Shown here one piece after another: positions 23,600 to 31,413 of a DNA stretch of 51,003 bases. The notes below the pieces were generated by a model that had not been told where the DNA came from, did no database searches, and saw nothing but the letters and a program-made list of their open reading frames with translations. The translations under genes and the position numbers were made by a program. The DNA comes from Amycolatopsis echigonensis (lineage in GTDB: Bacteria; Actinomycetota; Actinomycetes; Mycobacteriales; Pseudonocardiaceae), in the NCBI RefSeq assembly GCF_014174495.1, contig NZ_JACJHR010000065.1, positions 1 through 51,003 on the forward strand, read 5' to 3'. Position 1 is the first letter of the stretch. Each line of letters starts with the position of its first letter.

Positions 23600-24313
23600 C
23601 TACGCGGCCCGGTACACGGTGGGGTCGATGATGTCGTTGCCACGGAAGGCTTCCCGCCGTTCCGTACAGGTTCCGCAAGTGCCGCAGTGGACGTCTTGAC
23701 CGCGGTAACACGACCACGTTCGCGCGAACGGCACCTCCAGTGCTTCCCCGACTCGTACGACGTCGGTCTTGGACAACGTCAGGAAAGGTGCGAGCACCTG
23801 GAAGTCCGGCACGAGTAGGCCCTCGTTGGCGGCCTGCACGCTGCGGGCGAACCGCTCGACGAATTCGGGCCTGCAGTCGGGGTAGATGGCGTGGTCTCCG
23901 GCGTGTGCGCCGAACGCCACCGCGTCGGCGCGGACGGAGGTCGCGACCGAGACGGCGATGTCGAGCATGATCGCGTTGCGGTTGGGCACCACCGTGGCCG
24001 CCATCGACTCATCGGTGTAGTGCCCGTCCGGTACCGCCACAGAGGTGTCAGTCAGCGCGCATCCGGTCAACAACGTGCCAAGGCTGGTCAAATCGATGAT
24101 GCGATGTGGACTGTCGAGCAGCCGCGCGATCTCGGCGGCGTGATCGAGTTCGATGCGATGCCGCTGTCCGTAGTCGAACGACAGCAGCGTCAGGCGGGAG
24201 TGTCGGGCCGCCAGCCAGTAGGCCAGGACCGTCGAATCCAGTCCGCCGGAGGCGATCACGACGACGTGTTCGGGGTGCCTGTGCTCGGCCTGGGTAGTCG
24301 ACATGCTCACCAT
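23600..24313 (-). CDS. queC: 7-cyano-7-deazaguanine synthase (QueC)
   Basis: A 237-residue ATP-dependent enzyme converting 7-carboxy-7-deazaguanine to preQ0. The PP-loop HVVVIASGGLDSTVLAYWLA is near the N-terminus. YTDESMAATVVPNRNAIMLD and FGAHAGDHAIYPDCRPEF are QueC signatures. The C-terminal zinc site is SCYRGQDVHCGTCGTCTERR with four Cys. I chose ATG at 24313, overlapping the upstream stop; ATG at 24304 is also possible. It is separated from folE/queD/queE by about 14 kb, yet together these four complete the preQ0 route. Confidence 0.95.
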   Translation of the reverse strand: MVSMSTTQAEHRHPEHVVVIASGGLDSTVLAYWLAARHSRLTLLSFDYGQRHRIELDHAAEIARLLDSPHRIIDLTSLGTLLTGCALTDTSVAVPDGHYTDESMAATVVPNRNAIMLDIAVSVATSVRADAVAFGAHAGDHAIYPDCRPEFVERFARSVQAANEGLLVPDFQVLAPFLTLSKTDVVRVGEALEVPFARTWSCYRGQDVHCGTCGTCTERREAFRGNDIIDPTVYRAA

Positions 24314-24795
24314 GCCCGCGACAAGGTGCGCCGGACAGCACCGACGACGACTCCCCAGGTCGGCAACTCCAGGCCGGCCTCGGGCCACGCCAGCCAGCGC
24401 AGCCCACCTTCAGTGCAACCGAAGGCGGGCAACGGGATCGTCGTATCGGACTCATACCAACCGACCTGTATGGACATCAGGTCGGCGATGGTGGACTCCC
24501 GCATGCGCGTACGTGGCTGGGTCAGGAAGATCCAGTCGTCGGGCTTTGTGCCTGGAATGCCGGGCACGACGATGACCGGGGCCGTGAGAATCGCCTGGAC
24601 GAGTTGATGGTTTACCTGGCCACCGAGCCCGGCCCGCATGACCAGCGCGTCCACGGTGTCACCCAGACGCAGCCGGACTTCGCCGGTCGACGGCTCGATG
24701 GTGGTCGGCCAGCTGAGAAACTTGGTGTACTTCGACTGCGAACTTTCGTGAGCCGCTTCACGCTGCTGAACGTCAGCTGCTGTGGCGGTGGACAT
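24307..24795 (-). CDS. Hypothetical protein, first gene of right operon
   Basis: A 162-residue protein that I do not recognise. The ATG at 24795 has a strong AAGGAG 6 bp upstream. Visible features: TKFLSWPTTIEPSTGEVRLR, ALVMRAGLGGQVNHQLVQAI, VIVVPGIPGTKPDDWIFLTQ and a C-terminal LELPTWGVVVGAVRRTLS. The last segment loosely recalls the GWxVxP-like start of bifunctional primase/polymerase proteins, but that is weak. No membrane segments. Its stop overlaps the queC start, so it is co-translated with the preQ0 enzyme. As the leading gene of the operon it may have a structural or control role. Confidence 0.75.
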   Translation of the reverse strand: MSTATAADVQQREAAHESSQSKYTKFLSWPTTIEPSTGEVRLRLGDTVDALVMRAGLGGQVNHQLVQAILTAPVIVVPGIPGTKPDDWIFLTQPRTRMRESTIADLMSIQVGWYESDTTIPLPAFGCTEGGLRWLAWPEAGLELPTWGVVVGAVRRTLSRAW

Positions 24796-25010
24796 GGTGT
24801 GCTCCTTAATGCAAGGGATGGTGCGGCGGAGCCAGAGCGCCTCAACGGGAAAACTCCAGCTCCGCCGTGATCGAGGAGGCGGTGGTGACACCGCGCGAGA
24901 TCGCGCTGGACGACAGGCGGCGCGAGGCAGTTCAGGTCAGGCAACGTCAGGCAATGCTCGGAACTGCCTGGGAAGTGCCGAGTGAACGCGACGCCTTGAT
25001 GTCGGCCACC
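24796..25010 (-). promoter_or_regulatory. Presumed promoter region of right operon with GTCAGGCAA direct repeats
   Basis: A 215-bp gap upstream of the right operon. GTCAGGCAA occurs at 24936-24944 and 24946-24954, exactly one helical turn apart, with a related GTTCAG just before and an inverted relative (AACTGCCTG) near 24962. On the minus strand this reads TTGCCTGAC twice. This arrangement fits a regulator operator. Confidence 0.4.
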
Positions 25011-25262
25011 TCATACGGCTTCGCTTTCTCGAATGAAACCCAGGCCGTGTGTGCCAACGGTCTTCAGCGCGTGCACGAGTACCGGCGACGGATGTTGGTG
25101 CGGTTCGCGCCAGTGCCTTCCAACGGGCGGCAACTTGGCAAGTCGGTGCCTGCCAGTAGAAGTCACATCGGAACGGCGGCGCTGCCGGAAGGCGCGGCAC
25201 AGCAGGCAACTGACCAACACCACGGCGGCGACCGCGGTGATCACCGGGGCCAGCGGGATCAT
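25011..25262 (-). CDS. Small membrane-anchored hypothetical protein
   Basis: An 83-residue protein with an N-terminal hydrophobic segment (LAPVITAVAAVVLVSCLLC) followed by a basic stretch (RAFRQRRRSD), so it is likely a single-pass membrane protein with a cytosolic tail. The rest (RHRLAKLPPVGRHWREPHQH) has no known motif. Its ATG overlaps the stop of the gene ending at 25259 (ATGA), which supports both as real genes of one operon. Function unknown. Confidence 0.55.
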   Translation of the reverse strand: MIPLAPVITAVAAVVLVSCLLCRAFRQRRRSDVTSTGRHRLAKLPPVGRHWREPHQHPSPVLVHALKTVGTHGLGFIRESEAV

Positions 25263-25630
25263 GCAATCTCACCTCGCAGGGCGGGGATCGCAGCGGAACC
25301 AGGTATCGGGGTCGTGATTCCGCCGCGACATGGCGGTGAAGCAGGGCGCCCCACGACGGCTGGGGGATGACCGCCGCTGTACTGCTTCACCGTGCTCGCC
25401 GTGCCGGTTCCCTCGGAGGCGCCAAGTCCACCGGGGGCCGGGGTGGCGGCCACCTCCTTGGCCTTGGTGAAGGCGGAGCGGAACTGCTCGGCCTCGGCAG
25501 CGTCGAGCGAGGCGGCCTCACCCGCAGGCGCCACCACTACGACCTCCGAGCCGCGCACGAGCACCGTCAGGCTCCGAGGGCGGCCGGCGACATCGCGGCA
25601 CGTCACCGCCCAAGGTCCGCGGTCGTTCAT
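25259..25630 (-). CDS. Small hypothetical protein
   Basis: A 123-residue soluble protein. Its N-terminal half is a compact beta-rich segment (WAVTCRDVAGRPRSLTVLVR, SEVVVVAPAGEAASLDAAEA) followed by a short helix (EQFRSAFTKAKEVA). The C-terminal half is Gly/Pro-rich and probably disordered. It starts with ATG at 25630 and overlaps the next gene by ATGA. I recall proteins of this general shape in actinomycete accessory regions, but no function is known to me. Confidence 0.6.
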   Translation of the reverse strand: MNDRGPWAVTCRDVAGRPRSLTVLVRGSEVVVVAPAGEAASLDAAEAEQFRSAFTKAKEVAATPAPGGLGASEGTGTASTVKQYSGGHPPAVVGRPASPPCRGGITTPIPGSAAIPALRGEIA

Positions 25631-26267
25631 CGTGCGTCACCGCCTCGTGCGGTGGCCCAACTCCGTACCCACACCGGCTGCACGAGGAAACGCGGCACAG
25701 CGAGCTTTGTTTGTGGGCATCGCGGAACCGAAAGCTCCGCGAATCGCTGGGAGAGTTTCATCATCTACTCCGATACTCAGCGAGTCCCGATTTACTTATG
25801 TCCCGAACTTCTGCTACTCCCATAGCGTCGAGCGTTTAGTCGTTCGCTCGGCGAAGCCGGGCGAACGGTGGGCTCTAACAGCAACGGTGCTGGTAGGACC
25901 GCTGCGAACCCGCCAATGCAGCTAAACGTCCGCCGCCCGACACGAACCAGAGCGCGAGCGCGGCGGCGATGGGGCGTGCACGGGGCGGCAGGTGTCGTGA
26001 CCTGCGGAAATCTCGATCGGGCGTGGTTGTGCCGAACGGGTGAAACCGCGCAATACTCTGGGTACTGGCCGCAGAAATGCGAGACACCACAGGGCGGCCT
26101 GTGATAGTTGGCGCCCCTTTTGGGTGGTCGACCAGTGGTCATCGCGCGGTGCTCCGCGGGCAATGAAGATCGACTAGGGTGCAATGGCCTCGCTAGGTAA
26201 GCCCGGGCTTGACCTGGGCAAACGGCAGCGGGACGATCCTGGGGCTATCGGTGCGGACGGAGACGGT
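25631..26267. promoter_or_regulatory. Divergent intergenic region with strong hairpin and TTGACC box
   Basis: A 637-bp region between divergent genes, more AT-rich than its flanks, with no supported gene. It contains the 12-bp stem CGTTCGCTCGGC, a GAA loop and GCCGGGCGAACG (25841-25867), with one T-G mismatch and no T tract. CTTGACCTGGGCAAACG at 26208-26224 matches the box at 11302 and lies 44 bp before the XRE start, suiting a promoter -35 region. Confidence 0.45.
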
Positions 26268-27479
26268 ATGGCTGTGCGGCGACAAAGCCTCGCGGAACGT
26301 CGCGAAGCCCTGGGATACACACAGGAGACGCTCGCACAAGAGATGGGGGTCGACCGATCTACGGTTGCCCGCTGGGAGCGCGGCGTCCAATCACCTCAGC
26401 CGTGGATGCGGCCTACCCTGGCGAAGGCTCTTCAGCTGACACCTGCCAGCCTGGCCGCAATGCTGGGTGGAAGCGCCCCGGACCGCGCACTCGCTTCGGC
26501 AGTTGCTCCGGGAGACGCGGCGCGGTTGAGCGATCTCGACGGCGCGGAAGTCGTCGACAGCATCTTCACGACAGCTCAAGATCTGCAAATCGCCGACCGC
26601 CGAATCGGTGGGGGCGCACTGTATCCGTCAGTTGCGCACTACCTAACGCAGCAGATCGGGCCGCAGTTGATGTCACCCTCCCACGGAGTGTCGGTTCCTC
26701 GGTTGTTCGCAGCCGCCGCGTCAGTCACCGAGATTGCCGGATGGATGGCACATGACAGCGGGAACGACGCAAACGCGCGAAGGTACTTCGATCGCGCTTT
26801 CCGGTTGGCAATGGCAGGAGACGACCGGGCTCTGGCAGCGAACAGCTGCGCCTCGATGGCGCATCTGGCCATCGAGTTGCGGCAGCCCCACGACGCTGTC
26901 CGCATCGCCGTCGAAGGGCTCGGGCAAGCCACAGCTGCCTACGGCACCTCGCGTCTCGTCGCCCGACTGCACACAATGCGCGCCCGTGGTCTCGCCCTCA
27001 TCGGTGACCGCGCCGGGTGCAGTAAGGCGTTGGAGGACGCCGAGAGCATCCTGGACGAAGCGACGGCGGAGCAACCCGCCCAATGGATCGCCGCGTTCGA
27101 CGAAGCGTCACTCGCAAGCGAAGCCGCGCTGTGCTTCCTGCAACTGGCGGAACTCGATGAAGCCGAGCGCCGTGCCCGCGAGGTCATCCGACTGCGGTCA
27201 GGCGATCGGGTCCGAAGCCGGACCTTTGCCCAGCTCACCCTGGCCAACGTTCTGGTGCATGCGGGCCGGGTTGACGAGGCAGCGGCGATCGGCCACGAAG
27301 CTTGCAGCACGACCGTCTCATTGAGCTCAGCCAGGGTTGTCCACCAGCTCCGTGCCCTCGGCGGCGTGCTCAGCCTCGCGCCGCGGTCGAGGCAGGTCTC
27401 GTCGTTTCTCGCCGCGTTGGCCGGCCTATCCGCCACCTCGGGTGAACACAACGGCGCGGTCTCGTCGTGGCCGGTATGA
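26268..27479 (+). CDS. XRE-family regulator with TPR-like region (third copy)
   Basis: A 403-residue regulator. The HTH (residues 5-70) carries GYTQETLAQEMGVDRSTVAR and WERGVQSPQPWMRP, similar to but distinct from the pair at 11.4-14.5 kb. The remainder is helical, TPR-like: GNDANARRYFDRAFRLAMAG, LAELDEAERRAREVIRLRSG and ANVLVHAGRVDEAAAIGHEA. I chose ATG at 26268 because the HTH begins there and GGAG lies 5 bp upstream; the longer frame adds only 28 non-conserved residues. Its TGA overlaps the NUDIX ATG, so they form a regulator-enzyme pair. Confidence 0.85.
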   Translation: MAVRRQSLAERREALGYTQETLAQEMGVDRSTVARWERGVQSPQPWMRPTLAKALQLTPASLAAMLGGSAPDRALASAVAPGDAARLSDLDGAEVVDSIFTTAQDLQIADRRIGGGALYPSVAHYLTQQIGPQLMSPSHGVSVPRLFAAAASVTEIAGWMAHDSGNDANARRYFDRAFRLAMAGDDRALAANSCASMAHLAIELRQPHDAVRIAVEGLGQATAAYGTSRLVARLHTMRARGLALIGDRAGCSKALEDAESILDEATAEQPAQWIAAFDEASLASEAALCFLQLAELDEAERRAREVIRLRSGDRVRSRTFAQLTLANVLVHAGRVDEAAAIGHEACSTTVSLSSARVVHQLRALGGVLSLAPRSRQVSSFLAALAGLSATSGEHNGAVSSWPV

Positions 27480-27958
27480 CCGACGACGAGGCACGCTTCG
27501 CCTACCTGGCGGAAGGGAACGCCAAGCAGGCACGCAAGCGTGTGGCCGCCGACCTGCTGATCCGTGACGAAGCCGGACGCATCCTGGTGGTAAATCCGAC
27601 CTACAAGGAGAATTGGGACCTGCCTGGCGGTATGGCGGAAAGCAATGAACCGCCGAGGGCAGCAGGCGAGCGCGAGCTGACCGAGGAACTCGGGCTCACC
27701 GTGGTCGCTGGCCGCGTCCTCGTTCTGGACTGGATCGGACCTCACGGGCCGTGGGACGACCAATTGGTGTTCATCTTCGACGGAGGCACGCTGTCTGCCA
27801 CGCAGGTGGAGACCATCAGCATCTCCGATCCAGAGATCAGCGACTTCGCGTTCGTCGAACTTGCCGAGGCGAAGGCCATGCTGCGGCCCGACATGGCGCA
27901 ACGACTGGCCCGTGCTCACGATGCCCTCGCCACAGGCGCCACAGACTATTCCGAGTGA
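27476..27958 (+). CDS. NUDIX hydrolase (third in window)
   Basis: A 160-residue NUDIX hydrolase with a complete box: PGGMAESNEPP then RELTEELGL (about residues 48-72). It begins ARFAYLAEGNAKQARKRVAA, then VAADLLIRDEAGRILVVNPT with YKENWDLPGG. The WDDQLVFIFDGGTLS and DPEISDFAFVELAEAKAML segments are seen in actinobacterial NUDIX proteins acting on nucleotide or sugar-nucleotide substrates. It is translationally coupled to the XRE gene (ATGA overlap). It may be a sanitising enzyme for an unusual nucleotide. Confidence 0.88.
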   Translation: MTDDEARFAYLAEGNAKQARKRVAADLLIRDEAGRILVVNPTYKENWDLPGGMAESNEPPRAAGERELTEELGLTVVAGRVLVLDWIGPHGPWDDQLVFIFDGGTLSATQVETISISDPEISDFAFVELAEAKAMLRPDMAQRLARAHDALATGATDYSE

Positions 27959-28024
27959 CACGCCCGGCTCCAGCGCGGGAGAGGCGTTGCCAAGAGGCGG
28001 TCGACAGACCGACCGTGGACGACG

Positions 28025-28669
28025 TCAATTCGTCGGTTGGATGAGCAAGGCGGCGAAGGCACCGATGATCAGGAACGGACCTAGCGGCACGTCACGGCCA
28101 GGCTCCGATCGCCGAGCGATACGCAGCACGAGCAGAGCGACGGCAGCGCTGAACCATCCGAACAGCGTGCCGCCCAGAACCGTCGACCAGCCAGCCCACC
28201 CGAGGGCAAGGCCCAGAAGGGCACCGAGCCGGAGGTCTCCTCCGCCGAGTTGGCCAGGCTGAAGGAAATAGAGCGCTCCGTAGAACGCGAGGAGCGCGAG
28301 CATGCCGGCCGCGGAGCGGATGAGCGGGTACGCGTCGCGGTTGAGGACGGCGGCCAGGCTGAACAGCGCGGCCAGGATGATTCCGCTGGGCCAGATCAGC
28401 TTGGTGGGCAGCGTGCGGGAGTTCCAGTCCACCGCGGCGAGCAGAACACCGGCAGCGGCAAGCCAGGAGTAGGCGAACAGGTCAGGTTCCGCGCCGATGC
28501 GCCAGGCGAGGACCGAGAACAGGGCGGCGGTGACCACTTCCAGCAGGGTTGGTGGCGCCAGCCGCTCGCCCTTCGCTGGGAGGATCGAGCTCCGTTGGAC
28601 GGCCATACGCAGGACGCTGGCAAGTGCGAGCCCGACCAGGCCCCAGCCGGCGATGCTGACCGGCGTCAC
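28025..28669 (-). CDS. Type IV prepilin peptidase (A24 family)
   Basis: A 214-residue polytopic membrane protease that cleaves the leader of Flp-type prepilins. About seven hydrophobic segments are visible. The two catalytic aspartates are in LAAVDWNSRTLPTKLIW and in LGGGDLRLGALLGLALGW (the GxGD motif). No N-terminal zinc/methylase domain is present, as usual for Tad-type peptidases. The start is GTG at 28669. It is divergent from the pilus operon starting near 28953 and surely serves it. Confidence 0.9.
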   Translation of the reverse strand: MTPVSIAGWGLVGLALASVLRMAVQRSSILPAKGERLAPPTLLEVVTAALFSVLAWRIGAEPDLFAYSWLAAAGVLLAAVDWNSRTLPTKLIWPSGIILAALFSLAAVLNRDAYPLIRSAAGMLALLAFYGALYFLQPGQLGGGDLRLGALLGLALGWAGWSTVLGGTLFGWFSAAVALLVLRIARRSEPGRDVPLGPFLIIGAFAALLIQPTN

Positions 28670-28952
28670 CGTGGATCTCGTGCCGCTCGCCGGTTCGCAC
28701 GAGTGACGGAGTTTGCCAACGATCTACCCCCTGTAGCCCCCTGATTACGGCCTTCCGGTGTAGCGAACCTACTACTCAGCGCCATTTGGACACGCTGTCA
28801 TTAGCCCATTCGGGTGAATTTTGCCCTGTTTTTGCTGTTCCGACACTTGTGTCCCTTCATAGGGACATTGCGGTCTCCTAGGGGGCGCCAGGTAGACGTG
28901 AGGAGTACCACACTAGATCGAAAGGAATTTTCGCAGATCCGAGGGGGTGCAC
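28670..28952. promoter_or_regulatory. Divergent promoter region of the Tad locus
   Basis: A 283-bp AT-richer gap between the prepilin peptidase and the pilus operon. It contains a 7-bp perfect dyad TGTCCCT-TCAT-AGGGACA (28850-28867), a plausible operator or hairpin about 85 bp before the first pilus-locus start. No gene seen. Confidence 0.4.
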
Positions 28953-29543
28953 GTGGTCGGGGGCAACGTACACGGCCGCAACGGCCGGCGCAGGGTGGGA
29001 CTGGCAGTAGTTGGACTCGCGGCGCTGACGTTCGCGGCCTGTAGTTCGAACTCGTCTTCGACGCCTGGGGGCACGACTGGGGCGGCAACGCCGCCATCGA
29101 CGACCAGCGCTCCGCCGTCGTCGGCTTCTCCGGCGGACACGGCACGTCAGCAGGCGACGGCTGCCTACACGGGCATGTGGCGGCAGATGGCCAAGGCCGG
29201 TGAAACCGCCGACTGGCAGTCGCCTGAGCTCGCGAAGTACGCGACCGGCGACGCGCTCGGGGTGATCAACCGCAGCCTGTACACGGACCATCTCAACGGT
29301 GTCGTGACGAAGGGCGAGCCGAAGACGAACCCCCAGGTGTCCAAGGTGGATCCGCCGGACAACCCGACCACGGTCATGATCTCGGACTGCGGAGATGACA
29401 GCGGCTGGCTGAAGTACAAGAACGGCCAGTTGGTCAACGACACACCGGGCGGGCGACGCTCGATCACCGCGGAAGTCAAGAAGCAGCAGGACGGCACGTG
29501 GAGGGTCACCCGCTTCGCAGTAGAGGCGGTGGGCTCGTGTTGA
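28953..29543 (+). CDS. Putative lipoprotein of the Tad locus
   Basis: A 196-residue exported protein. A basic N-terminus (HGRNGRRRVG) precedes a hydrophobic segment and LTFAACSSNSSSTPGG, a plausible lipobox with Cys as the lipidated residue. A Ser/Thr/Pro-rich linker follows, then a soluble domain: ATAAYTGMWRQMAKAGETAD, TTVMISDCGDDSGWLKYKNG and QQDGTWRVTRFAVEAVGSC. This looks like the conserved domain of secreted actinobacterial proteins that have an NTF2-like fold. Start GTG at 28953 is preferred over 28947 because of spacing to GAGGGG. It overlaps the next gene by 7 bp. Confidence 0.75.
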   Translation: MVGGNVHGRNGRRRVGLAVVGLAALTFAACSSNSSSTPGGTTGAATPPSTTSAPPSSASPADTARQQATAAYTGMWRQMAKAGETADWQSPELAKYATGDALGVINRSLYTDHLNGVVTKGEPKTNPQVSKVDPPDNPTTVMISDCGDDSGWLKYKNGQLVNDTPGGRRSITAEVKKQQDGTWRVTRFAVEAVGSC

Positions 29544-30580
29544 AACGTTTAGGAGTCGTTGCCGGCCTGTCTGCGGCCGTGCTCGTGGCGACCGCGGTAC
29601 CCGCGTTCGCGGACGGCGGCTGGGGATTCACCGACTGCAGCCAGTACCCCAACCCTGGTTGCGAGCTCGGCGCAGGCAAGAACCCTCGGCCTGGAACCGG
29701 AAACCAGGGCAACGGAAACGGCAAGCCCAGCAACCCTGGCCAGACCAATCCCGGCACGGGGCAGGCCAACGCCAACGGCGACACGATCATCGGCGGCAAC
29801 AACAATCTGGCCCAGTGCGGCTATGAACGCAGTGACTATCAGGGCCCGCCACCGGGAGGCGCGCAGCCGGCGGCCTTCCACGTGCCGCCCAAGTCGGGTG
29901 CGGTCACCGCGGTGCCCGCGGTGTACCGGCCGCAGAGCGCGCCGGCCACCGCGCAGTTCGCGGTCGCGCAGCCGCGGTTCGCGCAGGCCCAACCGCCGTC
30001 CGGCGCTTGGTACGTCTACAAGTGCACCGGGCCCGGCTTCGCGGATGCGCTGTACCGGCCGCCGGTGTGGATCACGGACGGCCAGCCCGGCCCGGTGCCG
30101 TTGCCGTCGCCGGCTGAGCTCGCGGCGCAGGCGCGGAACCAGCTGCGGCTTCCTACTCCGAAGATCAAGGCGAACCCGGCTGGCGACCAGTTGGTCAGCC
30201 TGCCGACGTGGTTGTGGCTGGACCGCAGCAGTTGGGGTGACGTTTCGGCCACCGCGTCGGTGCCGGGCGTGTCGGTGACTGCGGTCGCGAGGCCGACCTC
30301 GGTGACGTGGTCGATGGGTGATGGCGGCTCGGTGACCTGTACCGGCCCTGGCTCGCCGTTCCCTGCCGGTGGTGATCCGAAGAGCGCCTCGCCGGATTGC
30401 GGCTACACCTACAAGACGTCTTCAGCCGGGCAGCGCGCGGACGCGTTCCCGGTGACCGCCACGGTGAATTGGACCGTGACGTGGTCGGGCGCGGGCCAGG
30501 GCGGCACGTTCCCGAACATGACGACCTCGGCCTCGGTGGCGTTCCGCGTGGCGGAGAGCCAGGGAATCGCGACCGGCTGA
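29537..30580 (+). CDS. Secreted Pro/Gly-rich protein with PKD-like C-terminal domain
   Basis: A 347-residue secreted protein. The signal peptide is RLGVVAGLSAAVLVATAVPA-FADGG, with cleavage likely after AFA. A Gly/Asn/Pro-rich region (GNQGNGNGKPSNPGQTNPG) follows, then a WYVYKCTGPGFADALYRPPV segment and a C-terminal beta-sandwich with SVTWSMGDGGSVTCTGPG and GQRADAFPVTATVNWTVTWS, which resembles a PKD domain. Six or so Cys may form disulfides. The start is GTG at 29537 (GTGTTGA overlap with the lipoprotein stop). It could be part of the extracellular pilus apparatus. Confidence 0.8.
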   Translation: MLKRLGVVAGLSAAVLVATAVPAFADGGWGFTDCSQYPNPGCELGAGKNPRPGTGNQGNGNGKPSNPGQTNPGTGQANANGDTIIGGNNNLAQCGYERSDYQGPPPGGAQPAAFHVPPKSGAVTAVPAVYRPQSAPATAQFAVAQPRFAQAQPPSGAWYVYKCTGPGFADALYRPPVWITDGQPGPVPLPSPAELAAQARNQLRLPTPKIKANPAGDQLVSLPTWLWLDRSSWGDVSATASVPGVSVTAVARPTSVTWSMGDGGSVTCTGPGSPFPAGGDPKSASPDCGYTYKTSSAGQRADAFPVTATVNWTVTWSGAGQGGTFPNMTTSASVAFRVAESQGIATG

Positions 30581-30699
30581 GCGAAGCCTCCCGCCTCATG
30601 AGGGCGGGCGTGCACAACGAAACACCCTGTTGCGAACAAGGCACGTCGAACACCCGAGTCGACGCGTCGCGATGGCGTCATGCCTGAAGGAGGTCGGTG

Positions 30700-31413
30700 G
30701 TGACCACTACCGCAGGTTCGACCAGCACGGACACGACGGCGCAGAAACCGGCGTCGCCGAACGCGTGGGCCGGTCGTGACGGCAAGACTCCTTCGCGTTT
30801 GAGCGGCAGCGGCCGGCGACGCAGCGTGCCCTACCTGTTGCTCGGTGTTCTGCTGGTCCTGGTGTGCGCGGCCGGCGGTGTGTTCGCCGGAATACAGCTG
30901 GGTGACCGGGAAAGTGTGCTCGCACTGGCCCGTCCTGTTGCCGTGGGCCAAGTTCTGACGGCGCAGGATCTCAAGCAGGTTAGCATGGCCGCGGACTCCG
31001 GCATGGACGTGATGCCCGCATCGGCTGCGTCCACAGTGGTGGGTCAGCCGGTTGCGTTCAGCCTGCCCGCTGGCTCGCTGGTGACCCGTTCGGTGCTCGG
31101 CGCACCGCAGATTCCGTTGCAGGGCAAGGCAATCGCTGCGGTGGGGCTGAAGCCGGGACAGTTCCCGCCCGACCTGTCGCCGGGTACCACCGTCGCGGTG
31201 CTCACGACTCCAGGGCAGGGCACAACGACCGGAACGTCGACCGGTTCCGGGCAGACGTCGTCGTGGACCGCGGTGGTGACGAGCATTGCCACGCGCGAGA
31301 CCGAGCAGACCACGGTGGTGTCGCTGCAACTGTCCGAATCGGACGCTCGCGCATTGGCCTCGGCTCCGGCGGGGCAACTCAGTCTGGTCGCGATCGCGGG
31401 AGGAGGCCGCTGA
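30700..31413 (+). CDS. SAF-domain protein, CpaB/RcpC-like
   Basis: A 237-residue protein with a cytosolic basic N-terminus, one transmembrane helix (VPYLLLGVLLVLVCAAGGVF) and an SAF domain (ALARPVAVGQVLTAQDLKQV; QPVAFSLPAGSLVTRSVLGA), as in CpaB/RcpC proteins needed for Flp pilus secretion. A Ser/Thr/Gly-rich insertion lies in the C-terminal part. The start is GTG at 30700 (6 bp after AAGGAGG), with GTG at 30697 as alternative. Its stop overlaps the TadZ-like start (TGATG), placing it in the pilus operon. Confidence 0.85.
   Translation: MTTTAGSTSTDTTAQKPASPNAWAGRDGKTPSRLSGSGRRRSVPYLLLGVLLVLVCAAGGVFAGIQLGDRESVLALARPVAVGQVLTAQDLKQVSMAADSGMDVMPASAASTVVGQPVAFSLPAGSLVTRSVLGAPQIPLQGKAIAAVGLKPGQFPPDLSPGTTVAVLTTPGQGTTTGTSTGSGQTSSWTAVVTSIATRETEQTTVVSLQLSESDARALASAPAGQLSLVAIAGGGR

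Noticed and set aside
21500..24400. Classical diversity-generating retroelement
   Set aside because: RT and C-type-lectin-fold genes are adjacent, but no template/variable repeat pair or Avd gene was seen by eye and the RT catalytic box is altered.
2210..24795. Toyocamycin/sangivamycin-type antibiotic cluster
   Set aside because: preQ0 genes are shared, but the adenosine-forming and nitrile-processing genes expected for that pathway are not found.
24867..25370. Plus-strand 167-codon frame
   Set aside because: Lies opposite two small overlapping minus-strand genes and the presumed promoter; no ribosome site or domain.
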